Below, piece after piece: positions 58,602 to 64,000 of a stretch of 64,000 nt of DNA. Origin of the DNA: Cytophagaceae bacterium (GTDB lineage Bacteria; Bacteroidota; Bacteroidia; Cytophagales; Spirosomataceae); contig CANHGO010000001.1 of NCBI GenBank assembly GCA_947460975.1, positions 248,001 through 312,000 on the forward strand, written 5' to 3'. The notes under the pieces are model-generated. The model worked only from the letters and a program-made list of their open reading frames with translations, was not told where the DNA came from and made no database searches. The position numbers and the translations under genes are program-made. Positions within the stretch are counted from its first letter, which is position 1. Each line of letters starts with the position of its first letter.

Positions 58602-60200
58602 TTAAGGTTTATTTGAATCTACCTTTAAACGTTCATTGCGATTCGTGATGTCCCAAGCCATATAAAATACCAATCGGCCTATTTTCTGCACTTGGTCAAA
58701 ATCAATTTTTTCCACATCGTCTGTTGGCTGATGATAATCCTCATGAACCCCGTTAAAGAAAAACGCTACAGGTATTTTTTTCTTAGCGAAATTGTAGTGG
58801 TCAGAACGGTAATAAAAACGATTTGGGTCATTGGGATCATTAAAGGTAAAATCTAAATCCAAGCCCATATGTTGTTTATTTTGCTCCAAAAGCACGTCAT
58901 GCAATTGAGATGACAACTTATCCGAACCGATCACATAAATATAATCTGGTTTCCCTTCATGCCCCTCATCTCGGCGACCCGTCATGTCGATATTTAAATC
59001 ACAAACAGTATTTTCCAATGGGAACAAAGGGTGATTGGAGTAATATTCAGAACCCAACAATCCCTTTTCTTCCCCAGTCACCGTCATAAACAAAATACTT
59101 CTACGCGGTTTGTTACCAGCTGCCGCAGCCCGACCAAATGCCTCCGCAACCTGCATCACCGTAACAGTACCTGAACCATCATCATTCGCTCCATTATTAA
59201 TTTTTCCATCGGCCGAAACGCCAATATGATCATAGTGTGCTGTAATTACGACAACCTCCTCTTTTTTATCAGTACCCTCTAAAAAACCAACTACATTATA
59301 TGTGTCAACTGGCTTTTCCGTTCTTTCAATCGTTAAACTGACAGGCGCTGGCTTAAACTTAGCGGTTAATGATTTTTTCTGGCGTACCAAATCTGATTTA
59401 AAAGCTAATAAATCAGCTTCCGATATTCCTAAAATTTCAGCGGCAACCATGGAAGAAACCATTAAAACAGGCGCTTCATTCGCTACAGATGCCTGATCAG
59501 TAAAGACCATTCGCTCATTACCAAATCGCTGCATCATGATTTGTCGTTGACGCATCTCATTACCAAAATCTTTATCAGACTTAGCTGAAATTAAGATCAG
59601 CCCTTTGGCTCCAGCCGCTTGTGATCGTTTTAATTTTTCTTTCCAACCATCTCCTTTTCCAAAAATAGAAGGATCCTTTGTACCAGACAAGACATAATTC
59701 CCAGATTCATCTTTAGCCTCCCCTTCAAATGCGATCACCACAGACCCTTTAGCTTTTAATTGGCTAAAATCGGTATAGGCACCTTGCTCAACTCCAAAGC
59801 CAGCAAAAACTACGGGTAATTTTGTATTGGCAACCACAGGGGCTAAAGCAGTAGCCATAAATTGGCTCATGTATTCATAATTTTTTCCACGAGAAGAAAA
59901 TGAAACATTGGACCATGAACGATTCGCCAGCCCTACTTTTTGGAAATAACTTCCTTGCACGGGCGCTAAACCTACTTTCTTAAAATGATCAGCAATGTAA
60001 TTCGCTGCCACTTTTTGTTCGGCTGAACCTGTATTTCGACCTTTTAAGCTATCAGAAGCTAAAAATGTCAAGTGTTTTTTTAAATCTTCAGCCTTGATAT
60101 TATATGCAAAGGGTACTGGATTTCCTTGGGCCAACACAATTGTTGGAATTAATTTAGCCACTAAAATCAGGGCTAAAACATAGTTTGTTGATTTTTTCAT
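58602..60200 (-). CDS. Secreted M28 family zinc peptidase
   Basis: 532 residues. The start at 60200 (MKKSTNYVLALILVAKL) gives a signal peptide; an ATG four codons upstream is possible. A protease-associated (PA) domain is inserted at about 110-260 (VVFAGFGVEQGAYTDFSQLKAKGSVVIAFEG). The M28 zinc site follows: ITAHYDHIG (His, Asp), NNGANDDGSGT (bridging Asp), TGEEKGLLGSEYY (catalytic and ligand Glu), NIDMTGR (Asp) and YHQPTDDVEKIDF (His). An aminopeptidase acting in the periplasm or outside the cell. Confidence 0.92.
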   Translation of the reverse strand: MKKSTNYVLALILVAKLIPTIVLAQGNPVPFAYNIKAEDLKKHLTFLASDSLKGRNTGSAEQKVAANYIADHFKKVGLAPVQGSYFQKVGLANRSWSNVSFSSRGKNYEYMSQFMATALAPVVANTKLPVVFAGFGVEQGAYTDFSQLKAKGSVVIAFEGEAKDESGNYVLSGTKDPSIFGKGDGWKEKLKRSQAAGAKGLILISAKSDKDFGNEMRQRQIMMQRFGNERMVFTDQASVANEAPVLMVSSMVAAEILGISEADLLAFKSDLVRQKKSLTAKFKPAPVSLTIERTEKPVDTYNVVGFLEGTDKKEEVVVITAHYDHIGVSADGKINNGANDDGSGTVTVMQVAEAFGRAAAAGNKPRRSILFMTVTGEEKGLLGSEYYSNHPLFPLENTVCDLNIDMTGRRDEGHEGKPDYIYVIGSDKLSSQLHDVLLEQNKQHMGLDLDFTFNDPNDPNRFYYRSDHYNFAKKKIPVAFFFNGVHEDYHQPTDDVEKIDFDQVQKIGRLVFYMAWDITNRNERLKVDSNKP

Positions 60201-60263
60201 TTTGTAAAACATTTTTTAGGAAGGCGAAGTTAACAATTGAAAAATAAATCGCTAAAAAAAGAT

Positions 60264-60271
60264 TATTTTTG
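60264..60271 (+). promoter_or_regulatory. -7 box of gcvP
   Basis: TATTTTTG matches TAnnTTTG, 33 bases before the ATG at 60305; TTG at 60237-60239 lies 24 bases upstream. An in-frame TTG at 60269 is part of the box and not a start. Confidence 0.55.
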
Positions 60272-60304
60272 TCAAGTTTTTCAACAAAATTCCTGCAATC
60301 AACT

Positions 60305-63184
60305 ATGCACCCAAATTTCAAATACCGAGAAGATTTTTCATTGAGACATAATAATTCAAATCAAGAAGATGTGAATGCCATGTTAAAGACCATTGGGGTC
60401 GATAGCCTTGCGACGCTCATCAATCAAACTGTCCCTGCTAAAATCCGATTGGAACGCGAATTACGTTTATCAAATCCGAAAACTGAGTTTGAGTTTTTAA
60501 GGGATTTTAAACAAATCATGGGGCAAAATAAAATATTTAAAAGTCATATAGGTTTAGGTTATTATGACACCATTACCCCCACGGTTGTTCTAAGGAATAT
60601 CTTAGAAAATCCGGCATGGTACACGGCTTACACGCCCTACCAAGCAGAAATTGCCCAAGGGAGATTGGAGATGTTATTAAATTACCAAACATTGATCATC
60701 GACCTAACCGGCATGGAATTAGCCAATGCCTCTTTGTTGGACGAAGGAACCGCCGCGGCAGAAGCGATGACGATGTTATTTGGTCAAAAATCATCGGATA
60801 AGGGCGATGCATTTTTTGTTTCTTTCCTTTGTTTACCTCAAACCATTGACGTATTAAAAACCCGTGCTGAACCTATCGGAATAGAAATTATCGTGGGCGA
60901 TCACCAATCGGTCGATGTAACAGAAACGAAATTTTTTGGAATGTTGTTGCAATATCCAGCGGCCAATGGCGAAGTTTTTGATTATAAAAATTTAGTGGAT
61001 GCGGCGAAAGAAAACGATGTCCAAGTGGTCGTAGCAGCGGATCTATTAGCTTTAACTTTATTAACTCCTCCGGGAGAATGGGGCGCGGATGTTGTGGTGG
61101 GTTGTTCCCAACGATTTGGAGTACCTATGGGATTTGGCGGACCGCATGCCGCATTTTTTGCCACAAAAGAAAAATATAAAAGAAGTATTCCGGGAAGGAT
61201 CATTGGCGTCTCCGTAGATACAGAAGGAAATCGCGCGTTAAGAATGGCCTTGCAAACGCGCGAGCAACATATCCGTAGAGAAAAAGCTACGTCCAATATT
61301 TGTACGGCCCAAGTACTTTTATCCATCATGGCAGCGGCCTACGCCATTTACCATGGACCCGAAGGATTAAAGAATATTGCCGAAAAAATTTACGGTTTGA
61401 CGGAATTGTTGGCCGCCGGACTTAAAAAATTAGGTTTTACCTTAGAAAATACTCAGCATTTTGACACCTTAACGGTTCAGACTGGAGAATTAACGGAAGA
61501 AATTAGAGCCTATGCCGAGGAAGCCCAAAGAAACTTTAGGTACTTTAAAAATGACCCGAGCAAATTGAGCATCAACCTGGACGAAACAAGTTCAGAAGAT
61601 GATGTGGTCGCTATTTTAGCCTTTTTCCAAAGAGCCAAAAACCATGGCATTGGAGGCGATGAATTAACGGTAGCTTGGCAAATTCCTGCATCCTTAACTC
61701 GCAAGAGCTCATTCATGACGCATGAAGTATTTCATAAATACCATTCTGAACATGGGATGTTGCGTTATTTAAAGTCCTTAGAATCCAAAGATTTGTCCAT
61801 GGTGCATTCCATGATTTCACTGGGTTCATGTACAATGAAATTGAACGCAACGACTGAAATGATTCCGGTGACTTGGCCCGAACTTGGAAAAATTCATCCA
61901 TTTGCGCCAGGGGATCAGACGCGCGGGTACCAACGATTAATCATGGAATTAAACGATTGGTTATGTGAAATTACCCGTTTTTCGGCTATGTCGATGCAAC
62001 CAAATTCGGGAGCACAAGGAGAATATGCGGGTTTGATGGTTATTCGGGCTTATCATGCCTCAAGAGGTGATTCTCATCGAAATATTGCGCTAATTCCTTC
62101 TTCAGCCCATGGAACGAATCCAGCTTCGGCGGTAATGGCGGGCATGAAAGTTATTGTGACTGCTTGTGATGCCCATGGCAATATAGATGTAGCCGATTTG
62201 CGCGCGAAGGCGGAGGAACACAAAGATTCTTTGGCTTGCTTAATGGTCACTTATCCGAGTACCCACGGCGTTTTTGAAGAATCCATACAAGAAATTTGCC
62301 AAATGATTCATGATTTTGGCGGACAAGTTTACATGGATGGGGCCAATATGAACGCTCAGGTAGGATTAACTTCCCCGGCGACGATCGGTGCCGATGTATG
62401 TCATCTAAATTTACATAAGACTTTTTGTATTCCACACGGAGGCGGTGGTCCTGGAATGGGGCCTATCGGCGTAGCCAAGCAATTGGTTCCCTTTTTACCT
62501 GGCCACGTAATGACTGATTCAGTGGCCACAGAAGCACATGGAGCTGTTTCGGCCGCGCCAGTAGGATCTGCCAGTATTTTAGCGATCTCTTATGCATATA
62601 TTGCCATGATGGGAGGAGAAGGATTGACAAGAGCTACGGAAACGGCCATTTTAAATGCAAATTATATCAAAGCACGTTTGGAAAAAGAATTCCCTATTCT
62701 ATACACGGGTTCTCAAGGCCGTTGCGCGCATGAAATGATTGTCGATTGCAGACCCTTTAAAATTTCTGCCGGTGTAGAGGCGGAAGACATTGCGAAGCGA
62801 TTAATGGATTATGGATTCCATGCGCCTACCCTATCATTTCCTGTGGCTGGAACATTGATGATCGAACCGACAGAATCTGAAAATAAAGATGAATTGGATC
62901 GTTTTTGTGATGCCTTATTGAGCATCCGTGAAGAAATCAGAGAAGTGGAAAATGGAAGCGCCGACAAGCTAAATAATGTGCTGAAAAATGCGCCACATAC
63001 CCAAAACATTGTTTTAATCGGTGAGTGGACTCGTCCATATACGAGAGAAAAGGCAGTTTTCCCGTTGCCTTATGTGAAGTCGACGAAATTCTGGCCCACC
63101 GTCTCTCGAATAGATTCAGCCTATGGGGATCGTAATTTGGTTTGTGCCTGCGAGCCGATTTCGAGTTACGTAGAAAACGCATAA
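60305..63184 (+). CDS. gcvP: Glycine dehydrogenase (decarboxylating), glycine cleavage P-protein
   Basis: 959 residues, the single-chain form (both halves fused). Decarboxylates glycine with PLP and passes the aminomethyl group to the lipoyl H-protein. The PLP lysine is Lys705 in [24 protein letters not shown]. Other signatures are [31 protein letters not shown], and [19 protein letters not shown]. Starting at 60305 ([16 protein letters not shown]) gives the usual N-terminus. The gene stands alone; gcvT and gcvH are not in the window. Confidence 0.97.
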   Translation: MHPNFKYREDFSLRHNNSNQEDVNAMLKTIGVDSLATLINQTVPAKIRLERELRLSNPKTEFEFLRDFKQIMGQNKIFKSHIGLGYYDTITPTVVLRNILENPAWYTAYTPYQAEIAQGRLEMLLNYQTLIIDLTGMELANASLLDEGTAAAEAMTMLFGQKSSDKGDAFFVSFLCLPQTIDVLKTRAEPIGIEIIVGDHQSVDVTETKFFGMLLQYPAANGEVFDYKNLVDAAKENDVQVVVAADLLALTLLTPPGEWGADVVVGCSQRFGVPMGFGGPHAAFFATKEKYKRSIPGRIIGVSVDTEGNRALRMALQTREQHIRREKATSNICTAQVLLSIMAAAYAIYHGPEGLKNIAEKIYGLTELLAAGLKKLGFTLENTQHFDTLTVQTGELTEEIRAYAEEAQRNFRYFKNDPSKLSINLDETSSEDDVVAILAFFQRAKNHGIGGDELTVAWQIPASLTRKSSFMTHEVFHKYHSEHGMLRYLKSLESKDLSMVHSMISLGSCTMKLNATTEMIPVTWPELGKIHPFAPGDQTRGYQRLIMELNDWLCEITRFSAMSMQPNSGAQGEYAGLMVIRAYHASRGDSHRNIALIPSSAHGTNPASAVMAGMKVIVTACDAHGNIDVADLRAKAEEHKDSLACLMVTYPSTHGVFEESIQEICQMIHDFGGQVYMDGANMNAQVGLTSPATIGADVCHLNLHKTFCIPHGGGGPGMGPIGVAKQLVPFLPGHVMTDSVATEAHGAVSAAPVGSASILAISYAYIAMMGGEGLTRATETAILNANYIKARLEKEFPILYTGSQGRCAHEMIVDCRPFKISAGVEAEDIAKRLMDYGFHAPTLSFPVAGTLMIEPTESENKDELDRFCDALLSIREEIREVENGSADKLNNVLKNAPHTQNIVLIGEWTRPYTREKAVFPLPYVKSTKFWPTVSRIDSAYGDRNLVCACEPISSYVENA

Positions 63185-63271
63185 ATTCGGATTCATTTAA
63201 TCTTCGTTCATTGCCTTAAGTTTAGGCATTTATGATTTTAATTGTCTTTTGTAAAATTTAATTTAGTATGC

Positions 63272-63303
63272 TTGCATAACACTTTAAATTTTATTTATAT
63301 TTA
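63272..63303 (+). promoter_or_regulatory. Candidate promoter of the 3-hydroxyacyl-CoA dehydrogenase gene
   Basis: TTG (63272-63274), 21 bases, then TATATTTA (63296-63303), one base off TAnnTTTG, 84 bases before the start codon. Confidence 0.35.
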
Positions 63304-63387
63304 CTTCTTGGCTTTTAAAAACGATTATTCTTTGAAAACCAATAAGAGTTAACCCAATTAAACTGTTAAAAACAAAAATCATTTCGA

Positions 63388-64000
63388 ATGAATCGTTCAA
63401 TTAAAAAAGTAGCCATACTAGGCTCAGGAATTATGGGCTCACGTATAGCCTGTCATTTCGCCAATATTGGAGTGCAGGTACTTCTTTTAGACATAGCGCC
63501 AAAAGAATTGAATGCAGAAGAAGAAGCGAAGGGTTTATCTCTTGAAAGCCCTTTGGTGAAGAATAGGATTGTAAATCTTGCATTCCAACAAACATTAAAA
63601 ACGAAACCTGCTTCTCTATATCAAGCAGGGTTTGCGGCGAATATTCAATTAGGAAATTTTGATGATAATTTATCCGGAATCGCAGATGCCGACTGGATTA
63701 TGGAGGTGGTTGTGGAGAATTTGGCCATCAAAAAATCTTTGTATGATCGCGTGGAGCAATTCAGAAAAGATGGAACTTTAATTACATCCAATACTTCTGG
63801 AATACCGATTCATTTAATGGCGGAAGGTCGTTCAGCTGATTTTCAAGCACATTTTTGTGGTACACACTTCTTTAATCCTCCCCGTTATTTACGTTTATTA
63901 GAAATCATCCCGACCCCCAAAACGGATTCATCAGTGGTTGAATTTTTATTGGCCTACGGCGAAACGCAGTTGGGCAAAACAACCGTCTTATGTAAGGATA
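63388..64000 (+). CDS. 3-hydroxyacyl-CoA dehydrogenase, 3' end beyond window
   Basis: The first 204 codons are visible (ATG at 63388), open to the window edge. The N-terminal NAD-binding motif VAILGSGIMGSRIACHFANIGVQVLLLDI (GxGxMG) is followed by IADADWIMEVVVENLAIKKSLYDRVE and ITSNTSGIPIHLMAEG, then the catalytic region AHFCGTHFFNPPRYLRLLEIIPT. These are the signatures of the beta-oxidation dehydrogenase, with the family's catalytic histidine in GTHFFNP. Whether it is fused to an enoyl-CoA hydratase domain, as is common in Bacteroidota, cannot be seen. Confidence 0.92.
   Translation, partial: MNRSIKKVAILGSGIMGSRIACHFANIGVQVLLLDIAPKELNAEEEAKGLSLESPLVKNRIVNLAFQQTLKTKPASLYQAGFAANIQLGNFDDNLSGIADADWIMEVVVENLAIKKSLYDRVEQFRKDGTLITSNTSGIPIHLMAEGRSADFQAHFCGTHFFNPPRYLRLLEIIPTPKTDSSVVEFLLAYGETQLGKTTVLCKD

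Noticed and set aside
60982-61329. 115-residue minus-strand frame inside gcvP
   Set aside because: Shadow frame within a well-conserved gene.

Overview
The window looks like a chromosome segment of a free-living, AT-rich member of the Bacteroidota, probably Cytophagales. The evidence is a SusC/SusD pair, several TAnnTTTG-type -7 promoter boxes, and families common in that phylum (DUF4954, DUF1080, a beta-propeller fused to cytochrome c, Tat-dependent TIM-barrel isomerases, a CxPxR sulfatase). The genus cannot be fixed from the sequence.

Layout. 1-5020 is ordinary chromosome: the 3' part of hemN, a sterol-desaturase-family membrane hydroxylase, a sugar-type MFS transporter and a dienelactone hydrolase. 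5053-31904 is a 26.8-kb integrative element inserted at the 3' end of a tRNA-Asp gene. The intact tRNA (31890-31966, minus strand) and its terminator lie at the right edge. A 53-bp direct repeat of the tRNA 3' end plus terminator, with one mismatch, lies at the left edge (5053-5105). 31967-64000 is chromosome again: dinB, dapF, a membrane protein, a methyltransferase, a phosphohexomutase, a GH10 xylanase, a DUF1080/cytochrome c pair, a five-gene gamma-glutamylation operon, an ABC export operon, a sulfatase, a VOC/DUF4954 operon, an M28 peptidase, gcvP and the start of a 3-hydroxyacyl-CoA dehydrogenase gene.

The element has two halves. The cargo (5.5-23.8 kb) is a carbohydrate-utilisation locus: an IclR regulator diverging from susC/susD, a DUF5060-type putative glycoside hydrolase, a GH2 beta-mannosidase-like enzyme, an SDR dehydrogenase, an SMP-30 lactonase, two UxuA-type dehydratases, an RraA-type aldolase candidate, a hexuronate-type MFS transporter and a solute-binding protein that has lost its export signal. 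Together they fit an oxidative, non-phosphorylative sugar acid route. The cargo also holds an internally deleted relic of a second copy of the DUF5060 gene. The core (24.3-31.8 kb) has a serine recombinase, unknown proteins, a tandem pair of proteins of an unrecognised family, a 553-residue protein carrying what look like motifs A, B and C of a family A polymerase, an excisionase-like HTH protein and a tyrosine integrase next to the tRNA. No relaxase or conjugation gene is visible.

The other notable system is the minus-strand operon 49014-43108 (ethanolamine-type permease, PuuA-like ligase, iron alcohol dehydrogenase, PuuD-like hydrolase, aldehyde dehydrogenase). It has an alcohol dehydrogenase where the putrescine pathway has an amine oxidase, which suggests an amino alcohol such as ethanolamine is gamma-glutamylated and then oxidised.
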